From assembly GCA_021776295.1 (NCBI GenBank), contig JAJFGE010000072.1, positions 1-36,198 on the forward strand: a stretch of 36,198 nt of DNA, in the 5' to 3' direction. This document shows positions 24,875-33,736 of the stretch, in pieces. Below the pieces are notes generated by a model. It did no database searches. It saw only the letters and a list, made by a program, of their open reading frames with translations, and was not told where the DNA came from. Position 1 is the stretch's first letter. The number at the start of each line of letters is the position of its first letter. This DNA is from Hyphococcus sp. (GTDB lineage: Bacteria; Pseudomonadota; Alphaproteobacteria; Caulobacterales; Parvularculaceae). A program made the position numbers and the translations under genes.

Positions 24875-26023
24875 CTAAGGCCAGCCAACACGGTCGAAAA
24901 TCTGCACCGCTAGGTGCTGATTGGCGCCCAATACTGCTACTGGCAAATCATCCGCCCGGAATGCGCCTAACGCCGCCACAGGACCGGACGGCGCGACCGA
25001 CGCGACAACCGGATATTCATTATTGCCGATGGCAAAGGCTTGCTGGCTTTCATCGCGCAACAGAAACTCCAGCAGTTTTTCAGCATTGGCGGCGTTCGGC
25101 GCATGGGTCAAAATCCCGGCGCCGGAAATATTGATGTGGGTTCCACGCCCCTCCTGGTCGGGAAACAACACGCCGAGCTTGTCGCCGATCGCGGCTTTGT
25201 CGGCATCATCCGAGCCGATGAAACGCGCGACATAGTAGCTGTTCACAATGCCAAGCCGGCACAGTCCCGCGGCAACCGCCTCGATTTGCGAGGTGTCGTT
25301 GCCTTGCGGCTTGCGGGCAAAATTTGCGACCACGCCGCGCGCCCATTTCTCTGCCGCCTCTTCGCCTTCGTGAGCGATGATTGAGGCGAGCAGGGATTGG
25401 TTATAAATATTGGAGGACGAGCGTACGCAAATCGTTCCTGCATTGGCGGGGTCGGCAAGCTCGTCATAGCGGCCAAAGCCTTCCGGCAGGCCCATTTCGC
25501 GATTGTAGATAATAATCCGCGCGCGCTTGGACAGCCCGTACCATTTGCCCTCAGGATGACGGAATTGCCCCGGGACGCGGGCTTTTAAAGCGTCATTATC
25601 ATTGTTGCGAAAAATTCCGCGTTGTTCACCCCGCCATAAGATGCCGGCATCCGCGGTGATGAACAGGTCAGCTGGCGAAGCGTCGCCCTCTCGCGCAATG
25701 CGCTCGATCAACGCATCACCGCCCGCTTCAATCACATTGATCTTAATTCCGGTTTCTTCCGTGAACGTATCAAATAGTACGATGTCAGAATCATAATGGC
25801 GCCCGGAATAGACATTGACCTCACTAGCCTTTTGGCTTGGCGCATCGTCAGCGCTAGCATCCGCCTCCGTCGTCGCCTCTCCGCAGGCCGCCGCTGTCAG
25901 CGCCATCGCGCCGATCAGCGCAGCGCGCCAAAGCGCTGCCGGTTTAAACGTCAGCAGGTTGGTCGGCCGTTGGCGGGTCGAATAATTGGACGGGTGAACG
26001 GCGGCGGAGAGGAGATGGGTCAT
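24875..26023 (-). CDS. Fe(3+) ABC transporter substrate-binding lipoprotein
   Basis: A 382-residue periplasmic iron-binding protein of the FutA/FbpA (class II ferric-binding) type. ALTAAAC marks a lipobox with Cys47, preceded by an unusually long N-terminal region. Ligand-type residues are in VNVYSGRHYDSD (near 70-80) and the Tyr pair in VNSYYVARF. RIIIYNREMG and ISGAGILTHAPNAANAEKLLEFLL are typical of the family. It presumably captures ferric iron for the permease and ATPase encoded next to it. No ribosome site is visible before ATG 26023; the next in-frame ATG would leave too short a signal. The 75-base gap from the ATPase gene is AT-rich and may carry its own promoter or an iron-responsive site. 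Confidence 0.87.
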   Translation of the reverse strand: MTHLLSAAVHPSNYSTRQRPTNLLTFKPAALWRAALIGAMALTAAACGEATTEADASADDAPSQKASEVNVYSGRHYDSDIVLFDTFTEETGIKINVIEAGGDALIERIAREGDASPADLFITADAGILWRGEQRGIFRNNDNDALKARVPGQFRHPEGKWYGLSKRARIIIYNREMGLPEGFGRYDELADPANAGTICVRSSSNIYNQSLLASIIAHEGEEAAEKWARGVVANFARKPQGNDTSQIEAVAAGLCRLGIVNSYYVARFIGSDDADKAAIGDKLGVLFPDQEGRGTHINISGAGILTHAPNAANAEKLLEFLLRDESQQAFAIGNNEYPVVASVAPSGPVAALGAFRADDLPVAVLGANQHLAVQIFDRVGWP

Positions 26024-26084
26024 GCGGCTTTGCTTTGGCTGGTTTAATTGCGACTAATTCTTAATAGCAGATTATGATAAAAGC

Positions 26085-26105
26085 TCAATAGGCATAATCT
26101 ATTGA
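26085..26105 (-). other. Hairpin across the stop codon of the iron ATPase gene
   Basis: TCAATAG (26085-26091) and CTATTGA (26099-26105) form a 7-bp stem with a 7-base loop; the stop codon of the ATPase gene is in the stem. On the minus strand it is followed by GCTTTTATC. The stem is AT-rich, so a terminator is possible but weak. It could also be mRNA processing or a chance dyad. Confidence 0.35.
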
Positions 26106-27133
26106 TTTTTATAGATAAAAATTCCAGACGATGCAAAGGAGAGATTGACGCGGGCGCCCATGCGCGGTTTTTGCGCCATCGCGACGCGGATCGTCACGGC
26201 GCCCGCCAAATCGGCGGTCAGCTCCGAGGTCAGATCAACCATCCACCCCGGACCGATAAAGCGCGCGTCGGTAATCTGGCAAGCCCCCTCCGGATCGCGC
26301 TCGGTCGATATGGCGCCCGCACGCAAAACCGCTAGCCCCGGGCCGTCCGCCAGGCCCTCAGCATCGAGATCGCCAAAGGCAGTGATCAGTTTTCCCCGTT
26401 CAATGGCGCCATAAAGCACCTGGCTTCCGGGAAATATCATCGCCCCTTCCGGCGTTTGCGGCGCTTCAAACATCGCCGCCGGGGTTTGCGTCTCGACGAT
26501 CTGGCCGGCGCGCATCAGCGCAATCCTATCGCCAAGCGCCAGCGCCTCTTCCGGGTCATGGGTGACCAGCACCACCGCTACGCTTTGCTCTTTCAGTATA
26601 CGGCGCAAATCCTCACGCAGACGGCGACGCAAAACCGCATCAACGCTGGCGAAAGGCTCGTCGAGCAGCAACGCCTTCGGGCCGCGAATGAGCGCGCGCG
26701 CCAGCGCGGTTCTTTGCTGTTGTCCGCCGGAAAGCTCATGCGGATAGCGCTTGGCGAGACCATCAAGCCGCATGGTTTTTATCTGCGCGCCAATGCGCGC
26801 TTTTGCATTATCGGCGCCCGCACCAAGGCCAAAGGCGATGTTCTTTTCAACCGTCATATGCGGAAACAAAACCAGATCCTGAAACACAAACCCGATCGGG
26901 CGCCGCTCCGGCGGCGTTTCCTTTCCCGGCGCGGCCAGCACTTTGCCGTTTAACTCAACACTGCCGCTTTGCAGACGCTCCAGCCCCGCAGCGATGCGCA
27001 AAAGTGTGGTTTTTCCACAACCTGAGGGCCCGAAAAGACACAAGATTTCACCCGGCGCAGCCTCAAACCCGGCGCCCTCCACCGCCGCAACGGCGCCATA
27101 ATGGTGGCTGATATCGCGCAGAACGAGGCTCAT
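26099..27133 (-). CDS. Fe(3+) ABC transporter ATP-binding protein
   Basis: A 344-residue ABC ATPase. Walker A GPSGCGKTT is at 35-43, the Q-loop in GFVFQDLVLFPHMTV (81-95), signature LSGGQQQR at 134-141, Walker B LLLDEP at 155-160, and the H-loop in VVLVTHDPEEAL. The C-terminal ~100 residues are a regulatory TOBE-like extension, as in FbpC/PotA/CysA-type importers. The neighbouring binding protein and two-domain permease indicate ferric iron import (FbpC-type). Transcribed away from the permease gene 27236-28888, with about 100 bases of divergent promoter region between them. Confidence 0.9.
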   Translation of the reverse strand: MSLVLRDISHHYGAVAAVEGAGFEAAPGEILCLFGPSGCGKTTLLRIAAGLERLQSGSVELNGKVLAAPGKETPPERRPIGFVFQDLVLFPHMTVEKNIAFGLGAGADNAKARIGAQIKTMRLDGLAKRYPHELSGGQQQRTALARALIRGPKALLLDEPFASVDAVLRRRLREDLRRILKEQSVAVVLVTHDPEEALALGDRIALMRAGQIVETQTPAAMFEAPQTPEGAMIFPGSQVLYGAIERGKLITAFGDLDAEGLADGPGLAVLRAGAISTERDPEGACQITDARFIGPGWMVDLTSELTADLAGAVTIRVAMAQKPRMGARVNLSFASSGIFIYKNQ

Positions 27134-27235
27134 AGGGCTGCGCGCAATTGACCCAATTTAACCGGACCGGCTTTGGAATTGGCGCAGTTTCGCATAGATG
27201 TCTCGTTTCGATGATGCATGAGGCGAAGGAACGCC

Positions 27236-28888
27236 ATGAACGGCGCCAAGTCAATTGGACACAAACAGCCACGCCTGAGCAGGCCGACCCAGACAAGGTC
27301 GAACCAAGCGGGGTTCGGCGCGCTCGCGCTTGGCGGCGTCGCAATTGCTATCGCCGCGCCGATCGCAGCAACCTTGCTCGGCGCCTTCGCGCCGCCGGGT
27401 CTGGACGCAACGTTTTTATCCGGTGCAGGACTGCGCTATTTATCCGGCACGGTTTTTCTATGCATGCTGGTCGCTCTCGGCACTGCCGCCCTCGGCGCCG
27501 GCGCGGCGATGGTCGTCTCACTTACAGATTTTCCCGGACGGCGCATGTTCATGGTCGCGCTGGCATTGCCTTTCGCGATCCCGGCCTATGTTGCGGCCTA
27601 TGCTTATGGCGATTTTCTCGGACCGTTCGGGCCTGTCGCTGATATGGTTGGCGCACAAAATCTGCCGGAGATACGCTCACTGCCTGGCGCCGCATTCATT
27701 CTTACACTGATGACTTACCCTTATGTTTATCTGGCGCTCAGCGCCTCGCTGGCGGGACGCTCCTCGGCCTATATGGAAGCCGCGCGCGCGCTTGGCGCTA
27801 GCCCTGCCCGGGCGGCTTGGCGCGTTCTTCTCACCATGGGACGCCCGGCGCTGGCCGGCGGTTTGGCGCTGGCGCTAATGGAGACCGCCGCCGATTACGG
27901 CGTTGCCGACTTTTTTGGCGTTGCAACTTTAAGCGTCGGGATTTTTCGCACCTGGCAGGGGCTCGGCGATCTTGGCGGCGCCACCCAGCTTGCGGCCGGT
28001 CTGTTTTTTGTGGCGCTCATTTTAGTCCTCATCGAGGAGGCCGGGCGGCGCGGCGAGCATGCGGAAAACGTCAAAGCCCATCGCCGCGCCCGGCGGCTGA
28101 AGCTTTCGCCATTTGCCGCCATTCTGGCAATTTTGTTCTGTCTCATTCCTGTCGTCCTCGGCTTTGTCATCCCGGCCGGCGTGTTAATCACCAAATTCGA
28201 CCCGAGTTTCACCGCCGGCGCCGCACGCGGGCTCAATCTTTCGCTCGTCAATACTGCGCTGGTCGCAACCGTTGGCGGCGCGCTGACCATCACGCTTGCG
28301 GTTTTCCTTGGCTATACGGCGCGGCGGATGACATCGCCTGTTGGCAAACTGGCCTTACGGGTGGCAACGCTTGGCTACGCTATTCCCGGCGCCGTCATCG
28401 CCATCGGCGTCTTGGCGCTGACGGTATGGCTGTCGCGGGTGAGCGGCTTGGCGCTCGCCGGCGGTGTTGGCGTTCTGCTATACGCCTATATGGCGCGCTT
28501 CGTCACCGCCGGATACAACGCTGCTGCGGGCGGCCTGCAACAAATCAGTCCACAGATGGATGACGCCGCCAAAATGCTTGGTGCGGGCCCTGCAAATATT
28601 TTGAAAAATATTCACTGGCCGCAAATGCGCGGCGCGGTAGCGGCAGGTGCGGCGATCATCATGATCGATATCGCTAAAGAGCTGCCGGCGACATTGTTGT
28701 TGCGGCCGTTTAATTTTGAAACCCTGGCGACGCGCATATACCGATTGGCGTCGGACGAACGCCTCGCCGACGCCGCGCCTGCGGCTTTAATGCTGATCGG
28801 CCTCGGCCTCATCCCGACAATTGCACTAAGCTTTATCGCTGCCAATTCCGCCACCCGCAAAAGCACAAATCCTTCTGCGGGTGGTTGA
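27236..28888 (+). CDS. Fe(3+) ABC transporter permease (fused two-domain)
   Basis: A 550-residue inner-membrane protein with about twelve hydrophobic helices in two homologous halves, as in FbpB/FutB. Each half carries an EAA-type coupling motif: EAARALGASPARAAWRVLL in the first and DAAKMLGAGPANILKNIHW in the second. The conserved KELPATLLLRPFNFETLATRIY near the end is characteristic of ferric iron permeases. ATG 27236 is preferred because AAGGA lies just ahead; the ATG at 27218 lacks one. It is divergent from the ATPase and binding-protein genes, so the transporter is split over two transcripts that probably share a control region at 27134-27235. Confidence 0.9.
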   Translation: MNGAKSIGHKQPRLSRPTQTRSNQAGFGALALGGVAIAIAAPIAATLLGAFAPPGLDATFLSGAGLRYLSGTVFLCMLVALGTAALGAGAAMVVSLTDFPGRRMFMVALALPFAIPAYVAAYAYGDFLGPFGPVADMVGAQNLPEIRSLPGAAFILTLMTYPYVYLALSASLAGRSSAYMEAARALGASPARAAWRVLLTMGRPALAGGLALALMETAADYGVADFFGVATLSVGIFRTWQGLGDLGGATQLAAGLFFVALILVLIEEAGRRGEHAENVKAHRRARRLKLSPFAAILAILFCLIPVVLGFVIPAGVLITKFDPSFTAGAARGLNLSLVNTALVATVGGALTITLAVFLGYTARRMTSPVGKLALRVATLGYAIPGAVIAIGVLALTVWLSRVSGLALAGGVGVLLYAYMARFVTAGYNAAAGGLQQISPQMDDAAKMLGAGPANILKNIHWPQMRGAVAAGAAIIMIDIAKELPATLLLRPFNFETLATRIYRLASDERLADAAPAALMLIGLGLIPTIALSFIAANSATRKSTNPSAGG

Positions 28889-28901
28889 TGGCATGAGGCG
28901 G

Positions 28902-30224
28902 TTATTCACCGCCGCGATAGGCGAGCGGCAAGGCGCCCCGTGACAAATCACGATAACGCGACAGCAGAGCCGCCTGACGGTTATCCATATCCTGGCCTAC
29001 GCCATTGATGAACACCGCTTGCGGCGCTGTCGTCACCTCAAGCGGATCGCCATCCCAGATGACGATGTCAGCGATTTTGCCGAGTTCAATCGAGCCTAGC
29101 TGCCGATCAAGGCCGAACATCTCGGCCGGGTTGATGGTCAGCGCGGCAATCGCCGCCTCATAGGGCAGGCCTTCGGCGACGGCGTTGCCGGCCTGCTGGG
29201 TCAGCAGCCGTAGATTATGTGCGCCAAAACCCGGCGGATTATAAAACGCGATTTTGACGCCGGCCGCATTAAGCCGGGCGGCGTTTTTAAGCGTTGCCCC
29301 TAAATCCTCAAACTGGCTCGGCAGGTTGACCATCGGGTCGAGGATCACCGCGATGTCTGCGGCGGCAAGCGGTTTGGCGACCCGCCAGGCTTCCGATCCG
29401 CCGGCGATAATGACGCGCAGATTATAATCCGTCTTGAGACGGATTAAATTACGAATATCGGTCTCGCCATTGATATAGACTATTAAGGGCTGGCCACCGG
29501 AGACAACCGCCCCCAGCGCCTTCAAATCCGAAAGCGCAAACCGGTCCTCGCGGTTGCGACGAATATAGGTGTTGGGGTTGGCGGCGTAGGACCGTGCCTC
29601 ATCGAGATATTCGCGCATCAACGCCCATGCGCCCATCCGCGTGCCGCCAGCGCGCGATGCGCCGCCGGACCCCATCATGGCGATTTGTGCGGCGCGCGGT
29701 TTGGTGAGCGAATCAACGCCGCCGGACATATCAATCACCGCGCCGCGCCCGCCAAACAAAGAATCGCCAGGATCCGGCGCCGCCAAAGCGCGGGTTACGC
29801 CGCCGGCGCGATTGACCGCAATCAATGTCGAGCTGCGCCGGTAAGCATCAACCGCGTCAAGCGCCGCGCCAAGCGGAAAACCTTCACCGCGATTAGGACC
29901 GGCATCGTTGGCCTCCGCATCGAGACTGATCTCTTCAAGGCCGATAGAAGAAAGCGGCGCAAAGATACCGGGCGTCACCACCTTGCCGGACGCATCGATG
30001 ACACGCGCGCCGGTGGGGGCGATGAGATCGGCGCCGACTTGCACGATGACGCCATCTCTGATGATCACATCACCGTTTTTGATGACATCGCCGGCGGCTG
30101 TGTGCACCTCGCCATTCATGATCGCCGTCGTTGATGCTGATTGCGCGGCGGCGCTTCCCGCGGCGCTCAACGCAAATACCGAGAAGACCGCGGCGCAGAT
30201 CGTTTTATTTATCATGGCGCTCAT
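28902..30224 (-). CDS. Amidohydrolase-family exported protein lacking metal ligands
   Basis: A 440-residue amidohydrolase-superfamily protein with a signal peptide (hydrophobic 8-22, AAA-Q near 27). The composite beta-domain (AIMNGEVHTAAGDVIKNGD...VVTPG) and the C-terminal LTINPAEMFGLD, LGSIELGKIADIVIWDGDP are clear family features. The metal motif that should follow VTPG (D-x-H-x-H) reads IFAPLSSIG, with Leu91 and Ser93 where the neighbour has His157 and His159. The other metal-site positions of the neighbour (His346, His371-His372, Asp427) align with Tyr, Gly-Gly and Pro here. It is therefore probably non-catalytic, perhaps a partner of 30221-31843, with which it shares a 4-base ATGA overlap. 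Confidence 0.85.
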   Translation of the reverse strand: MSAMINKTICAAVFSVFALSAAGSAAAQSASTTAIMNGEVHTAAGDVIKNGDVIIRDGVIVQVGADLIAPTGARVIDASGKVVTPGIFAPLSSIGLEEISLDAEANDAGPNRGEGFPLGAALDAVDAYRRSSTLIAVNRAGGVTRALAAPDPGDSLFGGRGAVIDMSGGVDSLTKPRAAQIAMMGSGGASRAGGTRMGAWALMREYLDEARSYAANPNTYIRRNREDRFALSDLKALGAVVSGGQPLIVYINGETDIRNLIRLKTDYNLRVIIAGGSEAWRVAKPLAAADIAVILDPMVNLPSQFEDLGATLKNAARLNAAGVKIAFYNPPGFGAHNLRLLTQQAGNAVAEGLPYEAAIAALTINPAEMFGLDRQLGSIELGKIADIVIWDGDPLEVTTAPQAVFINGVGQDMDNRQAALLSRYRDLSRGALPLAYRGGE

Positions 30225-31843
30225 TGACCCGCCCCTCCGGTGTGCTCGTTGTCTTGTTGTCCAATTTCGAAATCCATCCGCGGCGAGCGTTTGGGATCGG
30301 ACCGGTCATACATCATCACGCCGTCGATAAAGACCTGCTCGGCTTTGGCGTAAACCGAAAACGGATTGCGGTTCCAGATGACGACATCGGCCATCTTGCC
30401 TGCTTCCAACGTCCCGGTCTGATCGAGAACGCCCATGGCTTTTGCCGGATTGGCGGTGATCCAAACGATGGCGTCTTCAGGTGCAATCTCCAGCCCGATG
30501 CGCCAGCCCGCAGCCATGGCTTTGGCTGCTTCCTGGTTGAGACGCTGAATGCCGGCGGCGCTGTCGGAATGAATGATCGCGCAGCTCTTGGCCTGGGCAT
30601 CGACCAGCGCGGCGTTCTCGCTCACCGCATCATAGGCTTCAAGCTTAAAGCCCCACCAATCCGCCCACATTGCAGCGCAGACGCCATTTGCGGCGAGATA
30701 ATCGGCAACTTTGTAAGCCTCGATCGCATGATGGAAGGTGGAGACTTTATAGCCAAACTCCTTGCCCATATCCATCACCTGCACCATTTCATCGGCACGG
30801 TAACAATGCATGTTGACGCGAATGTCGCCGCGGAGAACGCCGGCTAATGTTTCAAGCTTGAGGTTGCGAGACGGCGCTTCCGGCGCATCTTCGGCGTCTT
30901 CATCCTCGGCATTGTCTTTGGCATTGTCTTTGGCATTGTCCTTTTCAGCCCATTTTGCATAGGCCTTCCAATAATCGTCCCATTGGTTTTTATAATCCGA
31001 CGCTTCAATCCAGGCGGTGCGGTAATGCGAGAAATTGCCCATCCGCGTGCTCGGCCCGCCTTTGTCGCCATAGACGCGTTTTGGGTTTTCGCCGCACGCC
31101 ATCTTCAAGCCATAAGGCGCGCCAGGAAATTTCATGCCCTGAACCGTCCGTGAGGGAACATTTTTCAAAATAACCGACCGGCCGCCAAAAAGATTGGCCG
31201 AACCGGGCAAAACCTGCATCGAGGTAATACCGCCGGCGAGCGCGCGGGTGAAACCTGCATCCTGCGGCCATACCGAGTGCTCGGTCCACACCTCAGCAGT
31301 GTTGGGTGCGGTCGCCTCGTTGCCGTCCGAAGTTGAGGCGGTCGATGGCGAGGGGTAGTCGCCAAGATGGGAGTGGATATCGATAACGCCGGGCGTCACC
31401 CATTTGCCGGCAGCGTCGATAGTGTTGGCGCCGGCCGGGACGTCAACCGCGCCGGCGGCGCCAATCGCGGAGATTTTACCGCCCTCCAGAAGGACAGACC
31501 CGTTATCGATGCGCGCGCCAGCGCCAGTGAGGACAGTCGCCCCGGTAATCAGCGTCGCGCCGGACGCATAGGGCTCATAAGTCGAGGGGTAAGGATCGAG
31601 CGGCGGGTGGACCGCGCCCTTGGCGTCTTGTTCGCCGGCTTGCCTTGTGACGCCCGGCGCAGCGGCGCCGGCCACGGCCCCGTTTTCCGCAACCCCACTG
31701 TTTGACGTCTCACTGTCTGACGCCCCAGTCTCTGACGCCCCAGTCTCTGACGCCCCACTTTCTGCCACCTTGTCATCTGTCTCCTGCGCGCAGGCAGCGA
31801 CCAACAAAACAGCTAGCGCCGTCCATCGCAAATTTTGCATCAT
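30221..31843 (-). CDS. Amidohydrolase-family lipoprotein with intact metal site
   Basis: A 540-residue protein with a lipoprotein signal (VLLVAAC, Cys18), a 50-residue Ser/Glu/Gly/Ala-rich linker, and an amidohydrolase domain. The metal site looks complete: HSH at 157-159, His346 in NMHCYRADEM, His371-His372 in STFHHAIEA and HSD at 425-427. NPAKAMGVLDQTGTLEAGKMADVVIWNRNP is the usual C-terminal signature. A Lys/Asp/Asn repeat (around 301-315) interrupts the barrel region. It probably hydrolyses a C-N bond (peptidase, dipeptidase or imidazolonepropionase-like); the substrate cannot be read. First gene of the pair; its TGA overlaps the start of the degenerate paralog. Confidence 0.87.
   Translation of the reverse strand: MMQNLRWTALAVLLVAACAQETDDKVAESGASETGASETGASDSETSNSGVAENGAVAGAAAPGVTRQAGEQDAKGAVHPPLDPYPSTYEPYASGATLITGATVLTGAGARIDNGSVLLEGGKISAIGAAGAVDVPAGANTIDAAGKWVTPGVIDIHSHLGDYPSPSTASTSDGNEATAPNTAEVWTEHSVWPQDAGFTRALAGGITSMQVLPGSANLFGGRSVILKNVPSRTVQGMKFPGAPYGLKMACGENPKRVYGDKGGPSTRMGNFSHYRTAWIEASDYKNQWDDYWKAYAKWAEKDNAKDNAKDNAEDEDAEDAPEAPSRNLKLETLAGVLRGDIRVNMHCYRADEMVQVMDMGKEFGYKVSTFHHAIEAYKVADYLAANGVCAAMWADWWGFKLEAYDAVSENAALVDAQAKSCAIIHSDSAAGIQRLNQEAAKAMAAGWRIGLEIAPEDAIVWITANPAKAMGVLDQTGTLEAGKMADVVIWNRNPFSVYAKAEQVFIDGVMMYDRSDPKRSPRMDFEIGQQDNEHTGGAGQ
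30908..30941. repeat. 12-bp in-frame tandem repeat in the amidohydrolase gene
   Basis: The unit attgtctttggc occurs at 30911-30922 and 30923-30934 and continues partially. On the coding strand it gives AKDN repeated, a charged insertion at about residues 300-312. Such in-frame repeats are prone to copy-number change without breaking the gene. Confidence 0.8.
31716..31760. repeat. 15-bp in-frame tandem repeat in the lipoprotein linker
   Basis: Three copies at 31716-31730, 31731-31745 and 31746-31760 (the third differs at two end bases). On the coding strand they encode a five-residue S/E/T/G/A repeat in the linker after the lipid-anchored Cys. Copy-number change here would vary the length of the linker between the membrane and the enzyme. 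Confidence 0.85.
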
Positions 31844-31973
31844 ACCCTCAGTTCATTGTTTTGTGTCGAACACTATTCGAATTCGTCGATCTTCGTGTCA
31901 TAAGACTAGCGCAATATTCTCGCGCCGCCATCATGCGCCGCAACATTGGCTCAACTGTAGGGGTAATTATTCC

Positions 31974-33665
31974 ATGACCAAGATCACGCGCCGCAATGCG
32001 CTCATTTCAGGCCTCGCTATCAGCGCCGCCTCTTGCTCCAAGGAACCGGCAACAACGCCTCACAATTCACCCAATCAAAGCGCGGGAGGAATTTTTTCAC
32101 ATGGCGTCGCCAGCGGCGATCCGGGGCCCGACAGCGCCGTGATTTGGACGCGGATCAGCCAAGACGAAGCAGCGCCCGGCTCTAGCGCAACGGTCATCTG
32201 GGAGCTAGCCGCCGACAAAGATTTTTCCGACATCATCGCCAAAGGCGAGACCATCACAGGCGCCTCGCGGGACTGGACCGTCAAAACCCTGCTCACCGAT
32301 CTTGAGCCGGGAACGGTTTATTTCTATCGCTTCCGGTCGGGAGACCAGTCCTCGCCGATTGGACGCACTCGTACGCTGCCCGCCGGCAAAATCGACAGCG
32401 CCCGCTTCGCGGTCCTGTCCTGCACCAACTTTCCGTTCGGCTATTTCAATGTCTATGACCAGATTGCCCGGCGCGACGATATCGACGCGGTCATTCATCT
32501 TGGCGACTACATTTATGAATATGGCCGCGACGGCTATGGCGGCAAGGCCGGCGCCGCATTGGGCCGCGAACATGAACCCGCCCACGAGATAATCACGCTC
32601 GACGATTATCGCCGCCGCCATGCGCAATATAAGGCTGACCCCTCAAGCCAGGCGATGCATGCGGCGCAGACTTTGATTGCGATTTGGGACGATCACGAAA
32701 CATCCAATAACTCATGGAAAGACGGTGCGGAAAACCATCAGCCGGAAAATGAAGGCGAATGGGAAGTACGCCGCCGCGCCGCACTCCAGGCTTATTATGA
32801 GTGGATGCCGGTGCGTGAACCGGCCGGGGCGCCGGAAGCATTTTTTCGCTCCTATTCTTACGGCGACCTTCTAACGCTGTGCGCGATTGAAACCCGGCTA
32901 ATGGCGAGGGCGCGCGGGTTTGAATATGGCGAAATCGTCAGCAATCTGAAGACTGACGATGATGTTGCACATTTTAAAACCGAAATCCTCTGGGACCAAA
33001 GCCGCGAAATGCTGGGCAGCGCCCAAACCGATTATCTCGCGCGCACCATCCGCCAGTCCGCCGACGACGGCCAGCCCTGGCGGTTGATCGCCAACCAGAT
33101 CATCATGGCGAAAGTTACAACCCCGGACTTAAGCCCGTATATGACCGAACAAGATATCGATGCCTTGCAGGCGACATGGGATCAGGGCCGCGCCTTCGTT
33201 GAAGTTTCAAAGCTCGGCCTGCCAACGAATTTCGACGCCTGGGACGGATACCCTGCCGCGCGCGAGCGGTTTTACGACATGGTGCGCGAGGCTGGCGGCG
33301 ACGGCATGATTGTCGTCACCGGCGACACCCATACCTGGTGGGCCAACGATCTTGTCGACAGGAATGGCGAACGGCGCGGAGTTGAACTGGGCGCCCATTC
33401 AGTGACCTCGCCTTCGCCTTACCGCAAAGGATTTCTCGGCGGCAAGGGCTCTGAATATACTGCGCTCACCGTCAGCGAAAATGACGATGTGCGCTATCTG
33501 TCCGGCGAGGATCACGGATATATTGACCTGGAGATCGGCCGCGAGAGCGCCAAAGCGCGTTTTATGGCGATCGATACGGTCGAGAGCCGCGATTATAACG
33601 CCTTTGAAAAGGTAGCTTTTACGATCAACCGTGCTGACGGTGCGGCGAAATTTTCAGATAGCTAG
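31974..33665 (+). CDS. phoD: PhoD-type alkaline phosphatase/phosphodiesterase
   Basis: A 563-residue protein of the PhoD family, which hydrolyses phosphomono- and diesters outside the cytoplasm using Ca2+/Fe3+. The start is ATG 31974: the N-terminus TRRNALISGLAIS is a twin-arginine signal (Arg6-Arg7), and AASC (Cys21) suggests a lipid anchor. The frame is open back to 31620 but that part has no signal sense and overlaps the divergent gene. Catalytic-type motifs: SCTNFPFGYFN, HLGDYIYEYG, IWDDHETSNNSW and VVTGDTHTWWA, all expected metal-binding segments. An N-terminal PhoD_N domain (SGDPGPDSAVIWTRIS) precedes them. Export by Tat fits folding with metal in the cytoplasm. No clear Pho box was found upstream. 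Confidence 0.92.
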   Translation: MTKITRRNALISGLAISAASCSKEPATTPHNSPNQSAGGIFSHGVASGDPGPDSAVIWTRISQDEAAPGSSATVIWELAADKDFSDIIAKGETITGASRDWTVKTLLTDLEPGTVYFYRFRSGDQSSPIGRTRTLPAGKIDSARFAVLSCTNFPFGYFNVYDQIARRDDIDAVIHLGDYIYEYGRDGYGGKAGAALGREHEPAHEIITLDDYRRRHAQYKADPSSQAMHAAQTLIAIWDDHETSNNSWKDGAENHQPENEGEWEVRRRAALQAYYEWMPVREPAGAPEAFFRSYSYGDLLTLCAIETRLMARARGFEYGEIVSNLKTDDDVAHFKTEILWDQSREMLGSAQTDYLARTIRQSADDGQPWRLIANQIIMAKVTTPDLSPYMTEQDIDALQATWDQGRAFVEVSKLGLPTNFDAWDGYPAARERFYDMVREAGGDGMIVVTGDTHTWWANDLVDRNGERRGVELGAHSVTSPSPYRKGFLGGKGSEYTALTVSENDDVRYLSGEDHGYIDLEIGRESAKARFMAIDTVESRDYNAFEKVAFTINRADGAAKFSDS

Positions 33666-33736
33666 GCGCTTTGGCTTACACAATGCGTTCTAGTTGGGTA
33701 GGTTTGGCCCCTTACGGATGAAATGGGAGAGGGGCG

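Noticed and set aside
31844-31973. Pho box upstream of phoD
   Set aside because: Only one TGTCAT-like half (GTGTCAT) is present; no second copy at 11-base spacing was found.
31620-31973. Long N-terminal extension of phoD
   Set aside because: It overlaps the divergent lipoprotein gene, is Ser/Ala/Pro repeat sequence in the wrong frame, and would bury the twin-arginine signal.
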